Shown: positions 1-9,032 of the stretch, piece by piece
Layout of the letters: each line of letters starts with the position of its first letter
How positions within the stretch are numbered: position 1 is the first letter of the stretch
Source: Xanthobacter oligotrophicus
GTDB taxonomy: Bacteria; Pseudomonadota; Alphaproteobacteria; Rhizobiales; Xanthobacteraceae
DNA length: 64,000 nt
Assembly (NCBI RefSeq): GCF_008364685.1
Contig: NZ_VTTL01000001.1
Span: 496,001 to 560,000 of the forward strand
Reading direction: 5' to 3'
Program-made: the position numbers and the translations under genes
Notes under the pieces: model-generated
The model's input: only the letters and a program-made list of their open reading frames with translations
The model's database searches: none
What the model was told of the DNA's origin: nothing

Positions 1-717
1 CGCGCCCGGCGCGACGGCGACCACTACATCCTCTCCGGTGCCAAGCAGTTCATCACCTCGGGCAAGAACGGCAATCTCGTCATCGTGTTCGCGGTCACCG
101 ATCCGGAGGCGGGCAAGAAGGGCATCTCGGCCTTCATCGTGCCCACCGACACCCCCGGCTACGAGGTGGTGCGGGTGGAGGAGAAGCTGGGCCAGCATTC
201 CTCCGACACCTGCCAGCTCGCCTTCAACGACATGCGCCTTCCCGCCGACCTGCGCCTCGGCGCCGAGGGCGAGGGGCTGAAGATCGCCCTGTCGAACCTC
301 GAAGGCGGGCGCATCGGCATCGCCTCCCAGTGCGTGGGCATGGCGCGCGCGGCGTTCGAGGCGGCGAAGGCCTATGCCGGGGAGCGGATCACCTTCGGCA
401 AGCCCATCCGGGAGCATCAGGCGGTGGCCTTCCGCCTCGCCGACATGGCAACCCGCATCGCGGCAGCACGGCACATGGTGCTGCACGCGGCGGCGCTGCG
501 CGAGGCCGGCCAGCCCTGCCTCACCGAGGCCTCCATGGCCAAGCTGTTCGCCTCCGAAATGGCCGAGCAGGTGTGCTCCGCCGCCATCCAGATCCATGGC
601 GGCTACGGCTATCTCGCCGACTTCCCGGTGGAGCGCATCTATCGCGACGTGCGGGTGTGCCAGATCTATGAGGGCACCAGCGACGTGCAGCGCATCGTTA
701 TCGCCCGGGGGCTGTGA
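1..717 (+). CDS. Acyl-CoA dehydrogenase (5' end outside window)
   Basis: FAD-dependent acyl-CoA dehydrogenase that would oxidise an acyl-CoA to the enoyl-CoA and pass electrons to ETF. The open frame runs in from the window edge, so only the last 238 residues are seen. These cover the end of the central beta domain and the whole C-terminal helical domain. The family signatures [12 protein letters not shown] and QIHGGYGY are present, and the catalytic-base motif YEGTSDVQ holds the usual glutamate. The gene converges on the amidase gene, with only 16 bases between the stops. The substrate (short or branched chain) cannot be told from this part. Confidence 0.93.
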   Translation, partial: RARRDGDHYILSGAKQFITSGKNGNLVIVFAVTDPEAGKKGISAFIVPTDTPGYEVVRVEEKLGQHSSDTCQLAFNDMRLPADLRLGAEGEGLKIALSNLEGGRIGIASQCVGMARAAFEAAKAYAGERITFGKPIREHQAVAFRLADMATRIAAARHMVLHAAALREAGQPCLTEASMAKLFASEMAEQVCSAAIQIHGGYGYLADFPVERIYRDVRVCQIYEGTSDVQRIVIARGL

Positions 718-733
718 ACGGGCTCGCCTCAGC

Positions 734-2140
734 TCAGCGCGGCACGGCCGCCTTGTCGTCGTCGGCGGCGGCGTGCAGGCCCGCCGCCTTCTGGGCGAAG
801 AACTGGTTGATGCCCACCACCACCGATTCGGCGATGCGTCCGCGGCCATCCGGCGAGGTGAGCAGCTTCAGGTCCTCCTTGCTGGACATGTAGCCGACCT
901 CCACCAGCACCGAAGGCACATCGTGGGCGCGCAGCACCCGGAAGCCGGCGGATTTCAGCGGCGAGCGGTGAAAGCGCACCGTGTTCTTCATGGCGCCCAC
1001 CAGGGAGCGGGCGAGCAGGGCCGAGAAATTGCGCGTCTCGCGCTGGGCGAGGTCCACCAGGATGCCCGCTACCTCGTCGGTCTCGTCGGAGAGGTCCACG
1101 CCGGCGATGAGATCGGCCTTGTTCTCCTTTTCCGCCAGATGGGCGGCGTCCGCATCGCTCGCCGTATCGGACAGGGTGTAGACGCTGGCGCCCCGCGCCT
1201 GCCCCTCGCCGCGGGCGAGCGCATCGGCGTGGAACGACACGAACAGGTCAGCGCGATGGGCGCGGGCGATGCGCACCCGCTCGCCCAGCGGGACGAAGGT
1301 GTCGGTGGAGCGCGTCATCACCACCCGATAGGCGCCGGAGCGCTCCAGAAGCTCGCGCACGGCCAACGCGGTCTCCAGCACCACATTCTTCTCGGCGAAG
1401 GCCGAATAGCCCGACGTGCCCGAATCGATGCCGCCATGGCCGGGGTCGAGCACCACCACCGGCCGGGTGTCGCCGGCCTCCGGCGGCACGATGGGGGTCG
1501 CGGGCATTGCGGTGCGCTGGGCGGCGGAGCGCGCCGCCGTGCGGGCAAAGGTGTCGGGATCGGTCTTCACCAGGTCCACCACCAGGCGGGCGGGCTGGTC
1601 GTCCACCGGATCGAGCACGAAGGCCTTGTCGATGGCCACCGGCCCGGTCACCTCCAGCACCATGCGCGCCTTGCCCGGCGCAAATACCCCGAAGCGGTAG
1701 GCAGCAACCAGCCCCCTCTTCAGCTGGTTCGACTCAGGTCGGAGCGCGAAGGCCACCTCCGGCAGGTCGAGGATCACCCGGTAGGGATCGGCCAGGGTGA
1801 AGGCGTGGAATTCCACCGCCCGGTCGAGGTCGATCACGAGGCGCGTGCGCTGGGCATCGCCCGCAAGGCGGGCATCGCTGGCGGTGGCGGGACCGCCAGC
1901 GGCCGGCGGTGCCGCATTGGGCTGGGCCTGCGCCGGCGGATCAGCCTCCCCGGCGCGGGCCGACGGGGCGGCCAGGCATGACGCGAACGTGAGCACGCCC
2001 AGAAAAAAGGCGCCGAAAACCGCGCGCAAACCGCTGCGGCGCCTTGTCCCGCCCGCCATGGGGGTGTGGGCCGGCCTGCGGCCGGGATCCGGGCGCGGCA
2101 AGAGGCGCGGGTCCCGGCGCAGGTCCAGACGCAGCTTCAT
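734..2140 (-). CDS. amiC: N-acetylmuramoyl-L-alanine amidase with AMIN domain
   Basis: Periplasmic zinc amidase of 468 residues that removes stem peptides from peptidoglycan during cell separation. A long basic N-terminus leads into a hydrophobic signal segment (about residues 38-63, ending near SARA). An AMIN domain (about 95-195) should target the septal wall. The Amidase_3 domain (about 226-450) has the zinc and catalytic residues H235 (DPGHGG), E250 (AEKN), H304 (SFHAD) and E414 (VEVGYMS). The ATG at 2140 was chosen because a GGGG-type ribosome site precedes it; an ATG at 2059 would still keep the signal peptide. The gene is divergent from rne. Confidence 0.93.
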   Translation of the reverse strand: MKLRLDLRRDPRLLPRPDPGRRPAHTPMAGGTRRRSGLRAVFGAFFLGVLTFASCLAAPSARAGEADPPAQAQPNAAPPAAGGPATASDARLAGDAQRTRLVIDLDRAVEFHAFTLADPYRVILDLPEVAFALRPESNQLKRGLVAAYRFGVFAPGKARMVLEVTGPVAIDKAFVLDPVDDQPARLVVDLVKTDPDTFARTAARSAAQRTAMPATPIVPPEAGDTRPVVVLDPGHGGIDSGTSGYSAFAEKNVVLETALAVRELLERSGAYRVVMTRSTDTFVPLGERVRIARAHRADLFVSFHADALARGEGQARGASVYTLSDTASDADAAHLAEKENKADLIAGVDLSDETDEVAGILVDLAQRETRNFSALLARSLVGAMKNTVRFHRSPLKSAGFRVLRAHDVPSVLVEVGYMSSKEDLKLLTSPDGRGRIAESVVVGINQFFAQKAAGLHAAADDDKAAVPR

Positions 2141-2859
2141 CGGCACCCCATCTTCGCGCGATCGCTGGATCGAGCCCATGATCGGGCCACTCAAGGAGGG
2201 CAGGCTTAAGGCGGCGTCCGTAAACGCCCCGTTGACGAAGCGTTATAGCCTGCTGGAACGAGGAAGTGGACGCATAAACCTTGCCAAGCAGGAAGTTGGG
2301 CGGGTAAGAATGGCAGGGTACACAGTTCGCGTTCCGGAACAGGCCCTTCGGCCCCGGCTGCCGCGGCTGCCGCAGGACAGTGTTTCTTCGATCCCGGGCG
2401 GGCCGCTGAGCGCGCCGGATGCCCGGAAGTGCGGGAACACTGCCATCGCCGCTGGCGGCTCGACCACTTTGTGGAGCCCCGCGGTGAGCGCCCGACCGGC
2501 GCTCGATGCGACAGCCCCACCGGCCGCCTCAGCCGAAGAGCCGCAAGGGACGATCTGGGGAATCGGGCGAACGTGTGCCGTGGCCGGAACGAGGCGCCCG
2601 CCTTTCATCCGGCCTGAACCCTTCATCGAGGAACGGGTAGCCGAGGGCATGGATTTTTCTCCGCACGACAGGCGCGTTATGCGCGCCCCCGTGTGCCCCG
2701 ACGTCGAGGGTCGTAGCGACACGCCCCGACGCACCCGCTTCTCCATTTCGTCCTCACGTCATCACATCCGGCGCCCGAGCGGCCCGGCCGCCCCGCAATG
2801 GGGCGCGCCTGGGCGGCTGTCGCGGACCTTTGCCCGCGGCGCCGTGAAGAGAGAATTCC
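2141..2859. other. Long divergent intergenic region between amiC and rne
   Basis: 719 bases between the divergent amiC and rne starts. I see no convincing gene: the open frames here lack family motifs and ribosome sites. The stretch must hold both promoters and probably a long rne leader. Known rne genes (E. coli) are autoregulated through a long 5' untranslated region; that this leader does the same is inference. Confidence 0.5.
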
Positions 2860-5800
2860 ATGGCCAACAAGATGCTCATCGATGCGACCCACCCGGAGGA
2901 AACCCGGGTCGTGGTCGTGCGCGGGAACAGGGTCGAAGAGTTCGACTATGAGTCTGCGACCCGCAAGCAGTTGCGGGGCAACATCTATCTGGCGAAGGTG
3001 ACGCGCGTGGAGCCCTCGCTCCAGGCCGCCTTCATCGAATATGGCGGCAACCGCCACGGCTTCCTCGCCTTCAGCGAGATCCATCCCGATTATTACCAGA
3101 TCCCCGTGGCCGACCGCCTCGCCCTGATCGAGGAGGAGGAGCGCGCCGCCCGCCTCGCCGACGACGAGGCCGAGCTGAAGGACCGCCGCCGCGAGCGCGG
3201 CCGGGCCCGGCGCTCCAGCTCCGACCGCGCCGTGAGCGAGCCCGTCGAGGAGGCCGAGACGGTCGCCGCCGAGGCCGAGGCGGCCACCCGCGACGCGCCG
3301 TCCAGCTTCGAGGCGTCCTCGGATACCGTGGCGACCGAATTCAACGACGCGCCCCAAGGTGACACGCCAGAGGCTGGCCAGCCCCAGGCTGAAGCCGGCT
3401 CCTGGCAGGACGCCCCCGCCGCCGAGAGCGCGCACCCCGCGCCCGAGCATCATGCGCCCGAGCACCACGCACCTGAGAGCGTGACCGACCTGCTGTCCGC
3501 CGCCGAGGCCGCCGAAGCGTCCGCCGAGGTCCGCGAAGCCGAGGTCGAGGCCACTTACGGTACCCCCCTGCCGGCCCCGCAGGAGCAGCACGCCGACGCG
3601 AACGCCGACCTGCGCCTGCGGGAGGCCCCCGAGGGCGAGACCCACCCCGCCCCCATCCTCGATATCGAGGAGACCCGCCGCACCGAGACCCGCCCCGTCG
3701 AGGACGACGAGGAAGAGGACGAGGATGACGGCGACGTCGACCAGATCGACGAGGAAGAGGAGATCGAGCATCTCGGCGCCGACGATGACGCCCTGGAAGA
3801 GGTGCCCGAGCGCGCGCCGCAGCGCCGTGCCCGCTCCTACAAGATCCAGGAAGTCATCCGCCGCCGCCAGGTGATGCTGGTGCAGGTCGTGAAGGAGGAG
3901 CGCGGCAACAAGGGCGCCGCCCTCACCACCTACCTCTCGCTGGCCGGCCGCTATTCCGTTCTCATGCCCAACACCGCCCGTGGCGGCGGCATTTCCCGCA
4001 AGATCACCAACACCGTTGACCGCAAGCGCCTGAAGGAAGTGGTGCAGGACCTGGAGGTGCCGGAGGGGATGGGCATCATCCTGCGCACCGCCGGCGCCAA
4101 CCGCACCAAGGTGGAGATCAAGCGCGACTTCGAATACCTCCTGCGATTGTGGGAGACCGTGCGCGAGCTGACCCTGTCCTCCGCCGCGCCGAACCTGGTC
4201 TATGAGGAAGGCTCGCTCATCAAGCGCGCCATCCGCGACCTCTACAACAAGGACATCGACGAAGTTCACGTGGCCGGCGAGGACGGCTATCGCGAGGCCA
4301 AGGACTTCATGCGCATGCTCATGCCGAGCCATGCCAAGTGCGTCCTGCCCTATCGCGAGCCGCAGCCCATCTTCGCCCGCTACGGGGTGGAGCAGCAGCT
4401 TGACGCCATGTTCTCCCCCGTGGTGCAGCTGAAGAGCGGCGGCTACATCGTCATCAACCCGACGGAAGCCCTCGTCTCCATCGACGTGAACTCGGGCCGC
4501 GCCACCCGCGAGCACCATATCGAGGACACCGCGCTCAAGACCAACGTGGAAGCCGCCGAGGAGATCGCCCGCCAGCTGCGCCTGCGCGATCTGGCCGGCC
4601 TCATCGTGGTCGACTTCATCGACATGGAGGAGAAGCGCAACAACCGGGCGGTGGAGCGCAAGCTCAAGGATTGCCTGAAGAACGACCGGGCGCGCATCCA
4701 GATCGGCCGCATCTCGCACTTCGGCCTGCTGGAGATGTCGCGCCAGCGCATCCGCACCGGCGTGCTGGAAAGCTCCATCGAGGTGTGCCCGCACTGCGGC
4801 GGCACCGGCCACGTCCGCTCCGCGGCGTCCGTGTCGCTCCAGCTGCTGCGCGCTCTGGAAGAGCAGCTGCTGCGCGCCGCCACGCACAACCTCTACGCCC
4901 GTACCCGCACCGAGGTGGCGCTCTATGTGCTCAACCAGAAGCGCGCCCACCTGCGCGAGCTGGAAGAGCGCTTCTCCGTCACTTTGGCCATCGTCGCCGA
5001 CGAGAGCGTAACCGGCCACCAGCCCTTCATCATCGAGAAGGGCGAACTGGCCGTGCCGCCGGCCCCCGCGCCGCGCCCCAGCTCCGTGGTGCACCCCGAT
5101 TCCATCCTGCTCGACGAGGATTATGCCGAGGAGGAGGACGAGGAGATCGTCGAGGAGACCGCCGAGGCTGAGGCCGAAGCCGGTCCCGAGGCCGAAGGCG
5201 AGGCCGGCGATCGTGCCGATGACGGCAATCGCAAGCGCCGCCGTCGCCGCCGCCGGCGGCGGGGCGAGAAGGACGAGACCCGCGAGGGTGGCGCCGAGGG
5301 CGAGGAGGAGGACGACGCCTCCGCCGAGGCCCAGGATGGCGACGAGGGCGAAGGCGAGGAGGACGACCGCTCCGAGGAGGAGCGGGCCGCCGACGCCGAG
5401 CGCTCCGACGAGGAAAATGCCGAGCGCCGCCGCCGCCGTCGCGGCCGTCGCGGCGGCCGCCGCAACCGCCGGGAGCGCGAGGGCGAGGGCGACACCCCGC
5501 TCGCAGCCGGCGAGAGCGATGGAGAGGACTCGGACGAAGCCGACGAGGCGGATGCCGTCGCCGAGGGCCAGGACGCGGGAGAAGCCGCCCCTGAGTTCGA
5601 GCTGCGCATTCCGGTGACCCCGGTGGAAGCGCCCGAAGCCTTGGCCGGAGAGATCCCCTCCGTGCCCGTCCTCTTCACCCCGGCGCCGGTGCCGGCGGTG
5701 GTGGAGGCGCCCGAGGCCAAGGCGGCGGTAAAGAAGGCGGCCGAGCCGGAAGCCGTCGAACCCGCCAAACCGCGCCGCCGCTCCACGGTGCGCGAGAAGG

Positions 5801-6054
5801 CGCCGGTGATCGTCGCGGCGGACACCGCCGCCGAGGTGTCGGCGGTGAGCAGTGCTCCGTCCGAGCTTCAGCCGGAGCCGGAGACTTCCGCGGCCCCGGT
5901 CGATGCATCAAACGCCTCCGAAGCCGGCACCTTCGAGGCGCCGGCCCCCGAGGTCGCATCTCCGCCCGCCCCCGAGCCGGCGACCCCGGCCAGCGAGGAG
6001 AGCGCGGCCAGCAAGAAGTCCGGGTGGTGGCAGCGCAAGCTGTTCGGCGGCTGA
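2860..6054 (+). CDS. rne: Ribonuclease E
   Basis: Endoribonuclease of the RNA degradosome, 1064 residues, for mRNA decay and for rRNA/tRNA processing. The S1 domain starts at about residue 38. It is interrupted by an Ala/Glu/Asp-rich insertion of about 230 residues (roughly 92-325), as is usual in Rhizobiales RNase E, and resumes at SYKIQEV. The metal-binding aspartates are D542 (SIDVNSG) and D585 (VDFIDM), with the same spacing as E. coli D303/D346. The zinc-link motif CPHCGGTG has C643 and C646. From about residue 720 the tail is disordered, with acidic blocks and arginine-rich RNA-binding tracts. The start is supported by GAGAGAATTCC just upstream. A strong terminator follows. Confidence 0.96.
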   Translation: MANKMLIDATHPEETRVVVVRGNRVEEFDYESATRKQLRGNIYLAKVTRVEPSLQAAFIEYGGNRHGFLAFSEIHPDYYQIPVADRLALIEEEERAARLADDEAELKDRRRERGRARRSSSDRAVSEPVEEAETVAAEAEAATRDAPSSFEASSDTVATEFNDAPQGDTPEAGQPQAEAGSWQDAPAAESAHPAPEHHAPEHHAPESVTDLLSAAEAAEASAEVREAEVEATYGTPLPAPQEQHADANADLRLREAPEGETHPAPILDIEETRRTETRPVEDDEEEDEDDGDVDQIDEEEEIEHLGADDDALEEVPERAPQRRARSYKIQEVIRRRQVMLVQVVKEERGNKGAALTTYLSLAGRYSVLMPNTARGGGISRKITNTVDRKRLKEVVQDLEVPEGMGIILRTAGANRTKVEIKRDFEYLLRLWETVRELTLSSAAPNLVYEEGSLIKRAIRDLYNKDIDEVHVAGEDGYREAKDFMRMLMPSHAKCVLPYREPQPIFARYGVEQQLDAMFSPVVQLKSGGYIVINPTEALVSIDVNSGRATREHHIEDTALKTNVEAAEEIARQLRLRDLAGLIVVDFIDMEEKRNNRAVERKLKDCLKNDRARIQIGRISHFGLLEMSRQRIRTGVLESSIEVCPHCGGTGHVRSAASVSLQLLRALEEQLLRAATHNLYARTRTEVALYVLNQKRAHLRELEERFSVTLAIVADESVTGHQPFIIEKGELAVPPAPAPRPSSVVHPDSILLDEDYAEEEDEEIVEETAEAEAEAGPEAEGEAGDRADDGNRKRRRRRRRRRGEKDETREGGAEGEEEDDASAEAQDGDEGEGEEDDRSEEERAADAERSDEENAERRRRRRGRRGGRRNRREREGEGDTPLAAGESDGEDSDEADEADAVAEGQDAGEAAPEFELRIPVTPVEAPEALAGEIPSVPVLFTPAPVPAVVEAPEAKAAVKKAAEPEAVEPAKPRRRSTVREKAPVIVAADTAAEVSAVSSAPSELQPEPETSAAPVDASNASEAGTFEAPAPEVASPPAPEPATPASEESAASKKSGWWQRKLFGG

Positions 6055-6095
6055 GCCCAGCCTGCTGCTCTAACGCCTCCTGACCCTTTAAGATG

Positions 6096-6121
6096 ACGCC
6101 TCCCGGTCCTCCGGGAGGCGT
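6096..6121 (+). terminator. Rho-independent terminator of rne
   Basis: Perfect 11-bp stem ACGCCTCCCGG / CCGGGAGGCGT with loop TCCT, followed by a T-rich run (TTTCGTTT). It lies 42 bases after the rne stop. Confidence 0.88.
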
Positions 6122-6356
6122 TTTCGTTTGCCGGCGGTACCAGCCGCGTCGCGAAGCGGCCACGTTTGCCCGCCATAGCCTCTGATCTGCGATTCCTCTT
6201 CACGTGCGGCGCTGACGTGCGCATTCCACTCGCGCGGACGTGACAGGGAAGTTGCGCTGCCGGCACCGGCCCCGCACTGTGGGGCCTTCGCACGGGAGTG
6301 AAGTCGCGCTATGCGGTGCCGCGCCATATGGGGCGCCGTGGGAGGGAACCGGCGAA

Positions 6357-8771
6357 ATGCGGTTGATCTTGAGGTTTCTGGGGTTCGTTTTCGCGCTCAC
6401 CACCGTGGTGCTTCTCGCCGGTGCCGCGGGCGCGACCTATTTCGTGTGGAAGTACTCCCAGGACCTCCCAGACTACTCCCAGTTGCAGAACTACGAGCCT
6501 CCGGTTATGACCCGCGTGCACGCCGCCGACGGCGCGCTGGTTGCCGAGTATGCCAAGCAGCGCCGTCTCTACATTCCCATCCAGTCCGTGCCCAAGCTGG
6601 TCATCGAGGCCTTCCTGTCGGCCGAGGACAAGAATTTCTACGAGCACGGCGGCATCGACCCCACCGGCATTTTCCGCGCAGCGGCCTTCTATTTCCAGAA
6701 TTACGGCAAGAACGTCCGGCCCCAGGGCGCGTCCACCATCACCCAGCAGGTGGCCAAGAACTTCCTTCTCACCAACGAGGTGTCCCTGGACCGCAAGGTC
6801 AAGGAAGCGCTGCTCGCCCTGCGTATCGAGCGCACCTATTCCAAGGACCGCATCCTCGAGCTGTATCTCAACGAGATCTATCTCGGCATGGGCGCCTACG
6901 GCATCGCCGCCGCAGCCCTGGTGTATTTCGACAAGTCGGTGGACGAGCTGAACGTGCAGGAGGTGGCCTATCTCGCCGCCCTGCCGAAGGCTCCCTCCTC
7001 CTACAACCCGTTCCGCGACCGTTCCCGCGCCACCGATCGCCGCAACTGGGTGATCGACCGCATGGTGGAGAACGGCTTCGTTACCCCGCAGGAGGGCGAG
7101 GCGGCCAAGAAGTCGGCCCTGGACGTGACCCCGCGGGCCACCGGCGCGCAGATCTTCGCCGCGGAATATTACGCCGAAGAGGTCCGCCGGCAGATCTACG
7201 AGCGCTATGGCGAGCGCAAGCTCTACGAGGGCGGCCTCTCGGTGCGCACGCCGCTTGATCCCAAGCTGCAGGTGCTGGCCAAGAAGACCCTCACCGACGG
7301 CCTCGTGCGCTATGACGAGGAGCGCGGCTGGCGCAAGCCCGTCACCCATGTGGACCTCTCCGGCGGGGTCGACTGGGGCGTGAAGCTGGGCGAGATCAAG
7401 GAGCTGACCGACATCCCCTGGCGCCTCGCCATCGTGCTGGACGTGGGCAAGGACAATGCGCGCATCGGCCTGCAGCCGCCGCGCACCAAGTCCGGCGCCC
7501 GCTCCACCGACCGCGAGGTGGGCCTGATCCCGGTGGACGGCGCCAAATGGACCCGCCGCCCCCTGCCGCAGGTGCTGAAGCCCGGCGACGTGATCTATGT
7601 GGAGCCTCTGGGCGACCGCACCGGCCAGTGGCGCCTGCGCCAGCCGCCGGGCGTGGAGGGCGCCATGGTGGTCATGGAACCCACCACAGGCCGCGTGCTC
7701 GCCATCTCCGGCGGCTTCTCCTACGACGAAAGCCAGTTCAACCGCGCGACGCAGGCCATGCGCCAGCCCGGCTCATCGTTCAAGCCGCTGGTTTATTCGG
7801 CGGCGCTGGACAATGGCTACACGCCCTCCACCATCGTCATGGACGCGCCGTTCGAACTGGAGCAACAGGGACAGGCCACGTGGCGGCCGGAGAATTATTC
7901 CGGCAAGTTCTACGGCCCGCAGACCCTGCGCTTCGGCCTGGAGCAGTCGCGCAACGTGATGACCGTGCGCCTTGCCAACGACGTGGGCATGCCCATCGTC
8001 GCCGAATACGCCAAGCGCTTCGGCATCTATGACGACATGCCGCCCTATCTGGCCATGGCGCTCGGGTCGGGCGAGACCACCTTGATGCGCATGACCGGCG
8101 CCTACGCCATGATCGCCAATGGCGGACGCAAGGTGACGCCCTCGCTCATCGACCGCATCCAGGACCGCTACGGCCACACCATCTTCAAGCACGATGAGCG
8201 CGAATGCCGCGGCTGCGAGGCCGACAAGTGGGACAACCAGCCCGAGCCGAGCCTGGTGGACCGCCGCCCGGTGGTGCTCGACCCCATGACCGCCTACCAG
8301 ATCACCTCCATGATGGAGGGCGTGGTCCAGCGCGGCACCGGCACCGCCCTGAAGGAGCTGGGCAAGCCCATCGCCGGCAAGACCGGCACCACCAACGAGG
8401 AGAAGGACGCCTGGTTCATCGGCTTCACGCCGGAAATCGTGGTGGGCGTCTATCTCGGCTACGACAAGCCCAAGCCCATGGGCAAGGGTTCCACCGGCGG
8501 CCTCATCTCCGCACCCATCGTGCGTGACTTCATGAAGGTCGCCATCGCCGACCGGCCGGCCATCCCGTTCCGGGTGCCGGCGGGCATCAAGCTGGTGCGC
8601 ATCGACCGCAAGAGCGGCCAGCGCGCCGGTGCCGGCGACAGCTCCATCCTGGAGGCCTTCAAGCCCGGCACCGCCCCGCCCGACGGCTATAGCGTGGCGG
8701 GTTATTCTGGCACCGATGGCTCCGCGCCCGAGCCCAGCGCCCCCGTGCGCACCGGCGGCGGGCTCTACTGA
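6357..8771 (+). CDS. mrcA: Penicillin-binding protein 1A (bifunctional class A PBP)
   Basis: Inner-membrane peptidoglycan synthase, 804 residues. A short cytoplasmic tail and one membrane anchor (about residues 8-30) precede a GT51 glycosyltransferase domain (about 50-230; catalytic E90 in AEDKNFYEHGG). An OB-like linker follows, then the transpeptidase domain with S473xxK476 (PGSSFKP), S531-R-N533 and K675TG. A CxxC pair (RECRGC) sits in a loop before the KTG motif. The ATG at 6357 was chosen because GGGAGG precedes it and the membrane anchor begins directly after it. The 5' gap after rne holds nothing else I can identify. The amiC-mrcA-prfB neighbourhood is common in Rhizobiales. Confidence 0.95.
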   Translation: MRLILRFLGFVFALTTVVLLAGAAGATYFVWKYSQDLPDYSQLQNYEPPVMTRVHAADGALVAEYAKQRRLYIPIQSVPKLVIEAFLSAEDKNFYEHGGIDPTGIFRAAAFYFQNYGKNVRPQGASTITQQVAKNFLLTNEVSLDRKVKEALLALRIERTYSKDRILELYLNEIYLGMGAYGIAAAALVYFDKSVDELNVQEVAYLAALPKAPSSYNPFRDRSRATDRRNWVIDRMVENGFVTPQEGEAAKKSALDVTPRATGAQIFAAEYYAEEVRRQIYERYGERKLYEGGLSVRTPLDPKLQVLAKKTLTDGLVRYDEERGWRKPVTHVDLSGGVDWGVKLGEIKELTDIPWRLAIVLDVGKDNARIGLQPPRTKSGARSTDREVGLIPVDGAKWTRRPLPQVLKPGDVIYVEPLGDRTGQWRLRQPPGVEGAMVVMEPTTGRVLAISGGFSYDESQFNRATQAMRQPGSSFKPLVYSAALDNGYTPSTIVMDAPFELEQQGQATWRPENYSGKFYGPQTLRFGLEQSRNVMTVRLANDVGMPIVAEYAKRFGIYDDMPPYLAMALGSGETTLMRMTGAYAMIANGGRKVTPSLIDRIQDRYGHTIFKHDERECRGCEADKWDNQPEPSLVDRRPVVLDPMTAYQITSMMEGVVQRGTGTALKELGKPIAGKTGTTNEEKDAWFIGFTPEIVVGVYLGYDKPKPMGKGSTGGLISAPIVRDFMKVAIADRPAIPFRVPAGIKLVRIDRKSGQRAGAGDSSILEAFKPGTAPPDGYSVAGYSGTDGSAPEPSAPVRTGGGLY

Positions 8772-9032
8772 GCCCACGCCTGCCGACCGCGGGCGACATC
8801 GGCCTCGGCCGGGCGCGGCGGGGGGCGGTTAACCGAGAAGCGCAGCTTTCTGTACAACATCTGCGGATTCGATAAGCTGCCGTTGGAGCAGGTCGATCCA
8901 GTGGGCAGCGGAGCCGTTTCCATGTGACGGACACCAGCCCTCGGATCGAGCTTCCGGGGCAGGCGGACCTTTCATGCCTCGTGTCGTCCGCAATGCGCCT
9001 TCTTGGCGCCCTCTCGGCGCGGAGCCGCAGCC

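Noticed and set aside
2243-2746. Minus-strand open frame of 167 codons between amiC and rne
   Set aside because: No motif and no ribosome site; more likely part of the rne leader and promoter region.
2677-5094. Open frame of about 805 codons on the minus strand opposite rne
   Set aside because: RNase E domains and catalytic residues are clear on the plus strand; the antisense frame is a composition artefact.
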